Of a DNA stretch of 64,000 nt, positions 20,618 through 31,890 are shown one piece after another (the first letter of the stretch is position 1; each line of letters opens with the position of its first letter). Source of the DNA: Closterium sp. NIES-65 (taxonomy: Eukaryota; Streptophyta; Zygnematophyceae; Desmidiales; Closteriaceae); NCBI GenBank assembly GCA_948144175.1, contig CANXME010002322.1:1-64000 (forward strand), in the 5' to 3' direction. Under the pieces are notes generated by a model. That model saw only the letters and a program-made list of their open reading frames with translations, was not told where the DNA came from and did not search any database. Both the position numbers and the translations under genes were made by a program.

Positions 20618-23600
20618 ATGGAGGCATCTCACTTTCTGCTATTAGTACTAGTTTTGACTGCAGTGGTTAGTACTAGATTCAATGACGCACTTTTCTGTCG
20701 TCCGGGATCCGTAGACAGCATTAGCCGGTTGCCTCGCATCGAGCAGCTTGTTGGCATGAAGCGCGCCCGAGTTACTTGCGAATGGTGTGGCAGTTGCTTT
20801 CGCGGTACTGGCCCATTACGCTCACACGCGTCTGCCGATGAGGACTGCCGGCTCTTTAGAGAACGTTGCATACAGGCGGGGATTTTTAGAGGGCCATATG
20901 CTGTTTTCGTAGACTTTCCAGGCAATGAGCGAGTACACCCAGCACAAGCTTCATGTCATGCGCGCACCAGTAGCCCACCGCCCATACAGCCATGCAGATC
21001 AAGCAGCGGAAGCTCGAGTCACAGTAATGAAGTCGCACACTCGAGTGGCAGCAGTAGCGCAGACAGTGGTTGCAGGGATGGACACAGCCACCAACTCAAC
21101 TTTGATACAGCTTTGGAGTTATATCTCCTCATCATGGCTTGCAACCGAGGGAATGGTTTGTCTGCACCTGACACCTCCCGACTGCTCAAGTTCCTACATG
21201 CAAAAGGCCTAGATTTGTCTCAAGTCTCTGACTGGAACTCAAAGCGGGTGGTCAACAAGTATGGACGCCTATTAGGTCTTGGGAGTAGAACCTACACGGT
21301 GGAGGAGGTGCACGTGGATGGCTGGCCCCGACCGTTTTATGTCAAGCTCACAAGCCCCGTACAGGTATGTGATTGTGCCATGCTTGGGGGGTTCGCACAT
21401 ATTGAGAGATGAGGAGTTGGTGAGCTGGGGAGATGGTGAGCTGGTGCGCGATAGGGCTTGTGAGCTGGGGAGATGATCTTAAAAGTTGTCATGTGACTAT
21501 GATCTTAATTCCCATCTTCCCTCCCCTCTCCTCTCATGCTCCTCTCACATCCATTCCCCATCCCCCCCTCCATGCATCCTCATAGCGGCATAGTAGTACA
21601 TGATTGACCATTTTTATCAGACGCAGACTGTGTTTTCCCCATCCCATTGATTCCCGTTTGACCACAAGGCTTTGCGTGACCTTTTTGGAGATCCGAGCAA
21701 CGCTTCGGGCTTTCAGTTATGGGCCAGCCCGCGGCTCGATGCGAATAAACATCACATTTATACAACGCCAAGTAGTGCAAGCTTTTGGATGGAAGCACAG
21801 GTACGTATGGTGTCGTGTAGTGGATTGCACAGTCTTAATATGGATGCAAATGACAAGGCACGCAAGGTAACTTGAAGTCATGAAAACCCCCACTCCTTTT
21901 GGGCTAACAAAAAGTCGTTTACCCCTGCATTATGGGTTTGAACCATTCTATTGCGCCCTTCAGGCCCATGTGCCAGATGGCGAAGTCATCTGCCCGGTGA
22001 TTCTTGCAAGCGATCAAACAACCCTTGATGGCACAATGAAGACTCGCATTTGGCCGGTGTACATTTCCTGCGCCAACATTCCGTGGCACAGACGGTGGCA
22101 TGCGGCCGGAAAAGTACTTGTGGGCTTATTGCCAGAACCTGATAAGCACATGACCCCGTTGCAAAAGGTGGAGTTGTTCCAAAAGTCTATGGCTATCATT
22201 CTTCGCGAGCTGCATCAGGCATCTAAACAGTAAGCATGTAAAAATGGGCACATAAACTTTGTGTTTTCAGAGCGGTAGCAATTGCACCCCGGCAGAGTTT
22301 CTTGACGGTCTAGCTGCATAGGTAAATCAAACGAGGGAAAAGTCAGCTGGGCGATCAGGGGCCACAAAGTCGAGATAGACGTGCAAGTATAATAGCCTAG
22401 ATTGGTGAGTGGGGTAGGTTGGCTGAAAGGCATAACAGGTAGAACCTGTTAGATTGGTGAGTGGGGTAGGTTGGCTGAAAGGCATAACAGGTAGAACCTT
22501 TTAGATTGGTGAGTGGGGTAGGTTGGCTGAAAGGCATAATAGGTAGAACCTGTTAGAATGGTGAGTGGGGTAGGTTGGCTGAAAGGCATCATAGGTAGAA
22601 TAGCCTAGATTGATGAGTATCTGGGATTATGACTCTTTGACCATGAAAAGAGCTCTACGCTCTCATTTCTCATCGTACCCCTACCATGCTTGCCCATGCC
22701 ACTTATCCAATGGTGCAGGCCGGTTGACATGGTGGACCCTTGGGGTGTTTCGCACAAGGTGCGAACACTGCTCTATGCGTACATTGGTGACTACCCAGAG
22801 ACTTGTAGGGTGTCCTGCACGCTGTCTCTGAAGTCAGCAAGGCCGTGCTCCCTTTGCTATATATCAAAGGCATGGCTACGACATATGGATACGAACCCTG
22901 TCCATCTTCGGACAGTGATCGGGCAGACTAAACTCCTGTGCGATGCGGATGAAGCCCATAAATACTCAACCATCCCCCTTGTGGTGAGACATGACGACCC
23001 GGGTTTCTCTAGGGGATGATTCATCGGCATTGTAAACTCATGTGTTTTTGCACAAAATTGCATCTTCAATACCGGGCACGCCTCCTTATTTGGATAACCT
23101 GTTTTCCAAGTTATTTCCGATCTGTCAAATCTCCACATCTTCCACATTTGCAGTGACTCGGGAAATCCGTCACCTGTCTCAGGGGTAGCATAAGTCCCTA
23201 AATCCCCTACCATCCCTTTCAACACACCAGTCTGCCCTTTGGGGCTTTGAGTTTTCGAGAACACCCTGGGGCAACACATATTTATCCTTGATGCTAGACA
23301 TTCTGCATGTGTTCTACATTGGAGTGTGGAAGCACGTGGTGATTCTTCTAATCAAAGACAAGGATATTGCCAAGATTTACGAAGAGTGAGTGCGATAGCT
23401 AAGATGTGCAACCGAAACGCGCATGCACATTGATACTGTCCGTTCTTCGCCCTGCCTCGGGCATCTATTATACTATTCTTCGTTTGTTATGACGATTTTT
23501 GTTGCTTGCAGAAGGTACATGACGCTGTATCCTGATGCACGCTTAGCAGGCCTTCCTGTGCCAATACCAGGACAATACTTCATTTCTGGTGCTCGCTACA

Positions 23601-26502
23601 CAGGGGCTGAACATTCTGGCATGATGTCGGTGAGTACGTGTTAATGCGTGCAGCGCTTGCCCTTGGTCACAACATAACATCATTTCTACTATACTCTTTG
23701 CTTCTTCTCAGGTTATAACTTTCATTGTCGAAGGTCAGCTTGCCCCAGCGCGACATAAAGCACTAAACTTTCTCCTTGGGTGGCATCAAACCTACATACA
23801 AGCCAGTAGCCACACGGATGCCAGCCTTGATCGCATGCAGGAGGATGCTCTCGAGTAAGTGACCATCGATTCAAAGTCACACCCTCGTAAGATGTTATCC
23901 AATGTCGTGATCCCATGTGCCCCATCTGCCCTGCTCCCCTTGGAATCCCACAGCCATGCCATGGCTTCAGGTGTTTCAGTGATCCCATCCCATGTGCCCC
24001 ATCTGCCCTGCTCCCCTTGGAATCCCACAGCCATGCCATGGCTTCAGGTGTTTCAGTGATCCCATCCCATGTGCCCCATCTGCCCTGCTCCCCTTGGAAT
24101 CCCACAGCCATGCCATGGCTTCAGGTGTTTCAGTGATCCCATCCCATGTGCCCCATCTGCCCTGATCCCCTTGGAATCCCACAGCCATGCCATGGCTTCA
24201 GGTGTTTCAGTGATCCCATTCCATGTGCCCCATCTGCCCTGCTCCCCTTGGAATCCCACAGCCATGCCATGGCTTCAGGTCTTAGTTGGTATTGTACGTT
24301 TACGGTGGTTTACGTTTACGTGACTTTACGTAGTAAACTTACGTTTACTTACGTGGGCTAAAAATGGCTTTACGTTTACGGTCAGCTAGAAACAGTTCTA
24401 ACTGCCCGGAAATATAAGAAATCATCGGACTAAGTGGCTGCATGGGAAGCACCTAATCTATCACTAGCTTGGTTCTTCTACGCCCAAGCATGTTAGCACA
24501 TTATTACATCAACTTACAGATGCCCCAAATCTACACAAACATGTAGCAGCCTCTCCCACCTCATATCAGTCAGATTTTTTCGTTTCGCGGGCAAAAAAAC
24601 TTTTTTTGCCCTGCCCGTGCGACTTTACGTAAAATTACGCGTAAGAAAACGTAAAGGTAAACTCAAGCGTAAGTTTACGTTTACGTGACCCAAAAAAACG
24701 TAAAGTACCAACTAAGCTTCAGGTGTTTCAGTGATCCCATCCCATGTGCCCCATCTGCCCTGCTCCCCTTTCCATCCCACAGCCATGCCATGGCTTCAGG
24801 TGTTTCAGTGATCCCATCCCATGTGCCCCATCTGCCCTGCTCCCCTTGGAATCCCACAGCCATGCCATGGCTTCAGGTGTTTCAGTGATCCCATCCCATG
24901 TGCCCCATCTGCCCTGCTCCCCTTGGAAACCCACAGCCATGCCATGGCTTTAGGTGTTCCAGTGATCCCATCCCATGTGCCCCATCTGCCCTGCTTGCTC
25001 CCCCTTGGAAACCCACAGCCATGCCATGGCTTCAGGTGTTTCAGTGATCCCATCCGATGTGCCCCATCTGCCCTTCACCCCAAACACATGTAACATACGT
25101 TTTCCAGTCTGCCCATTGCTTACACTTACAGTATGTCACCATCCTGTCTGCGCAGGATGGTTCGGCTGCTTGAAACCGCTTTTCCACGATCTGGCCATGG
25201 TTGGAACCTGATAAAAATTCATCTACTCACACACCTTCCTGATTCCATTCGTCGTGGTGGCTTGCCTCGAGAGTTTGCGGCCTTCGTGTGGGAGAACGCG
25301 CATGCACGCCACTGCAAACAGCCCTACCGCGCATCCAATCATCGCCAGTACGAGGAAACCATTCTGAAGCACAATGTGACGCAAGATATGCTTCACCGCA
25401 TAAAGAGCTCACTCCCCCCGCCACGCAAGTACGACACTGCAGCCGTGCGGGTATGTATCACCCCCTGTGCATGCACTAGTTGTGCGACACCACATCCAAC
25501 CCCCCCCCCCACACACATCCCCGATACAGCTTTAGACACCCTTTATGACGTATGTCATATTATTTACTCTACTCAGCGTCACCCACATTTGCCGCAGTTG
25601 CACATGTCATCGCCTCAACTACTTGTTCCCCATCCATCGTTATGCAGGCGATGCGGACGGGCTCGCCCACTCTCTCGTTAGAATCTGACCTAATCACGTA
25701 CGGCGACTCTAGTAGGGCAGCCTCCAAAGATGTTTACACTTCATATATGGAGGCTAATGGTGGAAACCTGGGTCCATACGGGGACACAATGAGGCGCGCT
25801 GGCTATCAAAGTTTTCCTGTACATGTAAGGAGAACATCGCTCGCAATAGTTACTTGGTTTTCAGTATGAGATACATGATGGGTTCACGTATTCTGCCCAA
25901 CAATCACCTGACCGTGCAGGTTCACAGGGCTGTCGCAATCCCGTCCGTTGATGAAGATCGGCAGGCTATATGCTGGTATGCAAGGGCAGCGATAAAAAAC
26001 CAAGGAAGGCCGGTGTTTTCATGCGTGAGGTTTTCAAGAACACCTGGTGGCTGTGAATATGGCCAGCTTCTGTTGCTCCTGCGAGCAGATATGCTTTTTG
26101 GTCAACATGCTGGAGAGAAACGAGAGCTAGCGTATGTCCGGACATGGATCACGGGTGAGGTAGACGAGCTTACAGCGTGTGCTACCCTGCACCGTCGAGC
26201 GGGAAGGGAAGAGTACTTGGTCATTCCCATTGAAAAGCTGAAAATTGTGGTGCATGTTGTGAAGTCATTCGAGCGCAGGGGTATATGGTTTCTCAATCGG
26301 TGGGCTCATCTTCGAAAACCACTTACAGGTAATCCTAAGGCCGCAAGCGCCATTCCATGCAGCGCTGGTATCGCATGTGTATCATATTGCACTGCACCAG
26401 AAGATGGCGAAACCCTGTCTGATCCCATTGATTGGTTTTCCCGTTGGTGCTACGAACTTATTGTGTTTTGCAGGGAATATCGATGACAATGTGGAAGCAT
26501 AG
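20618..26502 (+). CDS. Plavaka/CACTA-like (CMC superfamily) DNA transposase, 911 aa, apparently intact
   Basis: Eleven plus-strand exons join in one frame (2,736 nt): 20618-21364, 21669-21800, 21964-22229, 22719-22983, 23231-23385, 23512-23629, 23712-23854, 25156-25450, 25648-25824, 25920-26328 and 26474-26502. Residues 54-77 form a C2HC zinc-finger-like motif. The order of motifs matches Plavaka transposases: PVILASDQTTL then WPVYIS (about 304-325), a GDYPETC stretch and a CSLC pair (exon 4), LDILHVFYIGVWKH (exon 5), then KIHLLTH, WENAHARHCK and YRASNHRQY (exon 8). Likely catalytic acids are D310, D493 and E655, by position. There is no internal stop or frameshift. Translation could instead start at Met47, since the first 46 residues look signal-like and atypical. 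Terminal inverted repeats were not found. Confidence 0.88.
22399..22610. repeat. 52-bp minisatellite, four units, in transposase intron 3
   Basis: Units start ATTGGTGAGTGGGGTAGG at 22401, 22453, 22505 and 22557. Each carries TTG|GTGAGTGG, a donor-like motif in the sense orientation of the transposase gene. Confidence 0.92.
23916..24280. repeat. 77-bp minisatellite, left part
   Basis: About 4.7 units of 77 bp in transposase intron 7. Each unit contains GCCATGCCATGGCTTCAGGT, including a CAGGT that mimics an exon/intron border. The array is cut by a transposon insertion at 24281 and resumes at 24717. Confidence 0.95.
24273..24724. mobile_element. 436-bp hAT-like non-autonomous element with 8-bp target duplication
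   Basis: The element spans 24281-24716. Its ends are perfect 11-bp inverted repeats (CTTAGTTGGTA ... TACCAACTAAG), continuing imperfectly for about 15 more bases. It is flanked by direct repeats CTTCAGGT at 24273-24280 and 24717-24724. The uninterrupted 77-bp units in the flanking array have CTTCAGGT once, so the duplication is a true target-site duplication. Eight base pairs is typical of hAT and P elements. The interior has many TTTACGT/ACGTAAA motifs and no coding capacity. Confidence 0.88.
24717..25080. repeat. 77-bp minisatellite, right part
   Basis: Continuation of the 77-bp array, about 4.6 units, with small variants (TTTCCATCCC; a four-base insertion TTGC at about 24995). The last unit decays before exon 8 of the transposase. 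Confidence 0.95.
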
Positions 26503-27659
26503 GAGTGAATCAGGTACTCACCTTTACCGAAACTTCACAGCACTTCACGAGGCATTTCACAAATAACCCCCCCTCCACTTGACCCATAACCCTATGCCAC
26601 ACACCTTTCCCTGCCACATTGATTCGGGGAAGGAGGAGGAGTGGGGGAGGAGGAGTGGGGGAGGAGGAGTGGGGGAGGAGGGGGGGAGGAAGGGGGGGGG
26701 GGGGGGGGGGGGGGAAAGATGGGGATGGGTGGGATTGCGGCGTTGGGGATAAGAGGGGGCGCGGGGAGATGAGGGATGAGGGAGTTGCAAGCATGGAAGG
26801 GGCGGTGGAGCGGGGATGATCTGTGGTGAGGAGGGAACGACTGGGCGTACGTGGCTGCCCAAAGAGGGGAGCGATGGGGCTGGCGGCCTCATTATACGAG
26901 TGTCAGCGACTGGAGGCGCTCAATGCTGCGCTTGGCAAGGGCAAGATGGTGCTGCACGATATTGCACGGTTGAAATCGGATCTTGCGGCTGTGAGGGGAG
27001 GTGGGATGGGTGGGCGGATGGGAGCAGGGCGGAAGTCGGCGACGTGGGGAGGAGCGGCACGAATGGGGTTGATGAGTATGGGAGGGATGAGGGGAATGGT
27101 GAGTGGGATGGGAGGAGGTGGGAGGGGGATAAGGGGGTTATTGGGGGACAAGGTGTGTGGCGAGGCTAGTACAGCTGAGAGACACTCTCAATAACTTTGC
27201 TTAAAGGTCATGATGACCTGGCTGCTGATGGCATGAGCTCCATTGCTGCAACTCCTGTTGATGACAAGAGCGCCGGCAATGGCACAGAAGTATTGGAGTG
27301 TGGAGGTGGAGGGGCTAAAGGATTGCCAGGAGGTGGTGGAGTGAGGATAAAATGTATAATCTGTTGATAATGTTTTACTCAATGTATTGTACAACAAGTT
27401 TCCATGCCCTTAATTTTGTTGCACGTGACCTTGTCTATAGCAGGTCCGAATAATGAGTTGTATTGCCAAGTTAATAGTTGTAGACAGTTTGACGTGTACT
27501 TGTATCAGCCTCCATTAAGGAAACATAGAATTTCAGGTAAAACATTCCACCAAAATGTGGTTATACGTGAGAACCATTTTGGGGATGCGCATCAAGTGAG
27601 GGGGTGCGCAGAAGTGGGATGGTGGGCAGAAGTAGGGTTGGTGGGCATTAGGTGGCGTA
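26503..27659. other. G-rich spacer without a supported gene
   Basis: 26635-26720 is a GGGGGAGGAGGAGT array leading into a poly-G run of about 20. Downstream, 26870-26990 has a protein-like plus-strand frame (LYECQRLEALNAALGKG) that may be a fragment of a larger gene. The family is unclear and its surroundings are Gly/Met-rich low complexity. Confidence 0.4.
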
Positions 27660-29813
27660 TTGGCTAGGTTGAAGACCACTAGCAAGCCATGGCTCCAGCC
27701 ATATCACTCTTCCCATAAGCCACATACTCCTTTCTCCCCGCAGAAGACCACTAGCAAGCCATGGCTCCAGCCATATCACTCTTCCCATAAGCCCCATACT
27801 CTTTTCTCCCCTCTAAAGACCACTAGCAAGCTATGGCTCCAGACATATCCCTCTTCCCATAAGCCCCATACTCCTTTCTCCCCTCAGAAGACCACCAGCA
27901 AGCCATGGCTCCAGCCATATCACTCTTCCCATAAGCCCCATACTCCTTTCTCCTCGCAGAAGACCACTAGCAAGCCATGGCTCCAGCCATATCCCTCTTC
28001 CCATAAGCCCCATACTCCTTTCTCCCCTCAGAAGACCACCAGCAAGCCATGGCTCCAGCCATATCACTCTTCCCACAAGCCCCATACTCCTTTCTCCCCA
28101 CAGAAGACCACTAGCAAGCCATGGCTCCAGCCATATCCCTCTTCCCATAAGCCTCATACTCCTTTCTCCCCGCAGAAGACCACTAGTGAGCCATGGCTCC
28201 AGCCATATCCCTCTTCCCATAAGCCCCATACTCCTTTCTCCCCTCAGAAGACCACCAGCAAGCCATGGCTCCAGCCATATCACTCTTCCCACAAGCCCCA
28301 TACTCCTTTCTCCCCACAGAAGACCACTAGCAAGCCATGGCTCCAGCCATATCCCTCTTCCCATAAGCCTCATACTCCTTTCTCCCCTCAGAAGACCACT
28401 AGCAAGCCATGGCTCCAGCCATATCCCTCTTCCCATAAGCCCCATACTCCTTTCTCCCCTTGAAGACCACCAGGAAGCCATGGCTCCATCCATATCCCTC
28501 TTCCCATAAGCAACTCCTTTCTCCCCTCAGAAGACCACTAGCAAGCCATGGCTCCAGCCATATCACTCTTCCCATAAGCCCCATACTCCTTTCTCCCCTC
28601 AGAAGACCCCCAGCAAGCCATGGCTCCAGCCATATCCCTCTTCCCATAAGCCCCATACTCCTTTCTCCCCTCAGAAGACCACCAGCAAGCCATGGCTCCA
28701 GCCATATCACTCTTCCCATAAGCCCCATACTCCTTTCTCCCCGCAGAAGACCACTAGCAAGCCATGGCTCTAGCCATATCCCTCTTCCCATAAGCCCCAT
28801 ACTCCTTTCTCCCCTCAGAAGACCACTAGCAAGCCATGGCTCCAGCCATATCCCTCTTCCCATAAGCCTCATACTCCTTTCTCCCCGCAGAAGACCACTA
28901 GTGAGCCATGGCTCCAGCCATATCCCTCTTCCCATAAGCCCCATACTCCTTTCTCCCCTCAGAAGACCACCAGCAAGCCATGGCTCCAGCCATATCACTC
29001 TTCCCATAAGCCCCATACTCCTTTCTCCCCTCAGAAGACCACTAGCAAGCCATGGCTCCAGCCATATCACTCTTCCCATAAGCCCCATACTCCTTTCTCC
29101 CCTCAAAAGACCACTAGCAAGCCATGGCTCCAGCCATATCCCTCTTCCCATAAGCCCCATACTCCTTTCTCCCCTCAGAAGACCACCAGCAAGCCATGGC
29201 TCCAGCCATATCCCTCTTCCCATAAGCCCCATACTCCTTTCTCCCCTTGAAGACCACCAGGAAGCCATGCCTCCAGCCATATCCCTCTTCCCATAAGCAA
29301 CTCCTTTCTCCCCTCAGAAGACCACTAGCAAGCCATGGCTCCAGCCATATCACTCTTCTCATAAGGCCCATACTCCTTTCTCCCCTCAGAAGACCCCCAG
29401 CAAGCCATGGCTCCAGCCATATCCCTCTTCCCATGAGCCCCATACTCCTTTCTCCCCTCAGAAGACCACTAGCAAGCCATGGCTCCAGCCATATCACTCT
29501 TCCCATAAGCCCCATACTCCTTTCTCCCCTTAAAAGACCACTAGCAAGCCATGGCTCTAGCCATATCCCTCTTCCCATAAGCCCCATACTCCTTTCTCCC
29601 CTTGAAGACCACCAGGAAGCCATGGCTCCAGCCATATCCCTCTTCCCATAAGTCTCATACTCCTTTCTCCCCTCAGAAGGCCACTAGCAAGCCATGGCTC
29701 CAACCATATCACTCTTCCCATAAGCCCCATACTCCTTTCTCCCCTTAGAAGACCACTAGCAAGCCATGGCTCCAGCCATATCCCTCTTCCCATAAGCCCC
29801 ATACCCCTTTCGG
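27660..29813. repeat. 72-bp minisatellite, about 30 units, acceptor-bearing
   Basis: Units of 72 bp. Each contains CTCCTTTCTCCCCTCAG|AAG, a strong 3' splice-site consensus with its pyrimidine tract, and the palindrome AGCCATGGCT. Variant units starting TTGAAGACCACCAGG occur at 28460, 29247 and 29602. Two of them run into a 5-bp-deleted junction (CATAAGCAACTCC). The spacings of 787 and 355 bp equal 11 and 5 units minus 5 bp, showing a higher-order duplication. Since 72 is divisible by three, long frames are open on both strands (24-residue periods). They are not evidence of a protein. Confidence 0.95.
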
Positions 29814-29814
29814 T

Positions 29815-30264
29815 TGGGCTGAGAAAAGCCCTTAGGATCTTTGCAAGGAAGAACTCTTGGTAGAGTAGCGTTGTAACAGCGGAAGCTTTAATGAAGATGT
29901 TGTGAACCACCTTGCGCTAGTATGTGAGGGCAAAGTAGATTGATTATAGCAATGAGATACAAGATTATATAATAGTACAAGGAATATGAAAGAGTAAAGT
30001 TATAACTACTTTTACTGTTTGCTGTTGCGGTTCGATACAGTACGACTCGGGCAACTGCTCTCTAACGAGTCAGTTGTGTGTCCTTAACTGTCGCGATGCA
30101 TTTGTCAGGTCAGAGGTCGCTGACCTTTGACTTTCGCGTAACCTCCAGCAGTTGATTCAACCTCATACGGGGGTTGACTCGCGGGTGCTTCGATATGCTC
30201 TGATTCGCTTGTGCCTGCCGTGTTTCGACATGACAGAGGCGTTTAAGGTTCAATGTTTCCAACA
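29815..30264 (-). mobile_element. 3' LTR of a decayed Copia element
   Basis: On the minus strand a polypurine tract (AGCGAAGGGGAG, 30276-30265) is followed at 30264 by TGTTGGAAACATT, the usual start of a Copia LTR. The LTR contains TATTATATAATC near 29960-29975, a possible TATA box. Its far end is at or near the junction with the 72-bp array; the exact terminus is unclear. Confidence 0.7.
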
Positions 30265-31890
30265 CTCCCCTTCGCTTCTGGAGTGTCGCAGCTGGTGACG
30301 TGGCTCTGTCCATTCAGCAGCATGTAGTAATAAATTTTTTGCTTTCCGAGTTTCATGGTCAAATAGTCGACTGCCATCTCGGACGTGGGGCAGTATGACA
30401 GATCGAGTCTCCCCTTCTCGATCTCGTCCTTTACGAAGAAGTAGCGCAGGGCGATGCGTTTCGTCCAGTTCGCCAAGCCACTTTTGTTGGCGATGCGAAT
30501 TGCTGACTGGTTGTCGCAGAACAGGGTGAAGTTTGGTAACTCGGCTAACTTTGCTTCTTCCAGCAGCTCGCGAAGATAAAGTCCTTCAATTGTTGCTGAG
30601 CAGAGTGCGATGTATTCTGCTTCAGATGACGAGAGAGCGATTGACTCCTGCTTGCTCGACTGCCAGGAGAAAGGGCCGATAGGTTAGAGTCGGTAGGTGT
30701 AGCCAGTGCGGGAGCGCCTGTTATCGGAGTCGCCAGCGTGGTCTGCGTCGACGTAGCCGATCAGCTTAGTCGGTGTAGTCGCGTTCTTATGGTATGTTAG
30801 GCCGATCGTTGGCGTGCTGATAAAGTAGTGGAGAGCGCGGTCGAGCTCCGCCAGGTGTTCGGCTTCGGGCCTTTTGAGGTAGGTGGCGAGCACGCTTGCG
30901 GAATACGAGAGATCGGGGCGGCAGGTGACTGCTGCGAAGAGAAGACACCCTAGTCTCCTCTGGTAGTCACGTATACCGGCGGATTTGAGTAGAACGGAGA
31001 CTTCCTTGTTGTTTCCTGACGTGTAGCGATATGGTGTGGAGATGGTACTCGGTGTTAGTGCGAAACGCTTGGCGATGGTGTCGGCGTATTTCTCGGCGCT
31101 GAGGTAGATTGCGTCTTCTTCTTCCCGGGCCATAAACCCTAAGTATTGTGTGACGGTAGATGATACCGTGAGCGTGAGATCTTGCTGTAGCTCCCCTACG
31201 AACTAGGTGGTGATGCTGTCGGTTGATCCGATGTAGAGAAGATCATCCACGTAGACTATCAGCAGGATGTAGTCGTCGTTCTTCGAGAGTCGGTACATTC
31301 CTTGATCGTGGGGCAATTGCTTGAAGCCGATGCAAATGAGACGGGCGTGGAGGTACTGCTGCCATAGCCGCGGAGCCTGTTTGATGCCGTAGAGTGATTT
31401 GAGCAGCTGACAAACTTTGTTAGGTTCTCCGTTGCTGTCGTGCGGTAACTCCACGAAGATTTCTGCATCAACAGGTGCGTAGAGAGAGGCATTCGCGACG
31501 TCGATTTGCCGCAGCTTCTTTTTCTTCATGATGGCGATCGCGAGAAGAATTCGGAGTGAGGTATGTCGACTAACAGGTGCGAATGTTTCAGTGAAGTCGC
31601 GTCCGTGTTCTTGGTCGAAGCCGCACACGACCCATCGTGCTTTGAACTTTTCGATGGTGCCGCATGCTTTCGTCTTCACGGGGAAGACCCATTTCCCGGT
31701 GAGTATAGTCTTGTTTTGTGCGACGCCGAGAGGAACGACCTTCCAGGTATTGCGTTCCTCTAATGCCTTCAGCTCCTTGTCCATGGCTTCGCGCCATTTT
31801 TCTCTATGCTTCCCCCCCTAGAGCCTGCTGAACCGTCGTAGGCTCCTTAGGAAGCGTCGCTCCGTGGACTGCGGTGACCAGTCCAAGCAT
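30243..31890 (-). pseudogene. Copia-type pol fragment: reverse transcriptase and RNase H, inactivated
   Basis: The minus-strand frame shows the C-terminal half of Copia pol. The reverse-transcriptase part has the KWREAMD entry, WVFPVK, KARWVVCG, the QIDVANA strand and the YVDDLL active-site motif (31784-31206). The RNase H part has GYVDADHAGD, SSSEAEYIA and CDNQSAI (31133-30243). It is broken by a frameshift in a run of seven G (minus strand) near 31817-31823, an in-frame TAG at 31205-31203 and an in-frame TAA at 30686-30684. The catalytic double-Asp is present, but integrase, protease and gag are absent because the element is truncated upstream of about 31890. The frame overlaps the LTR by about 20 bases. 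It is a non-functional plant-type retrotransposon remnant. Confidence 0.93.

Noticed and set aside
22857..23279. 140-residue minus-strand frame inside the transposase gene
   Set aside because: It overlaps exons 4 and 5 of the transposase antisense. Its composition is protein-like, but no splice sites or homology support it.
26870..26990. Possible dynein-like fragment (LYECQRLEALNAALGKG)
   Set aside because: Resemblance is limited to one helix-like segment; surrounding sequence is Gly/Met low complexity and no exon borders are convincing.
27660..29910. 24-residue-repeat proteins of 200-290 aa on either strand
   Set aside because: They are produced by the 72-bp minisatellite, with no unique sequence attached and equal openness on both strands.
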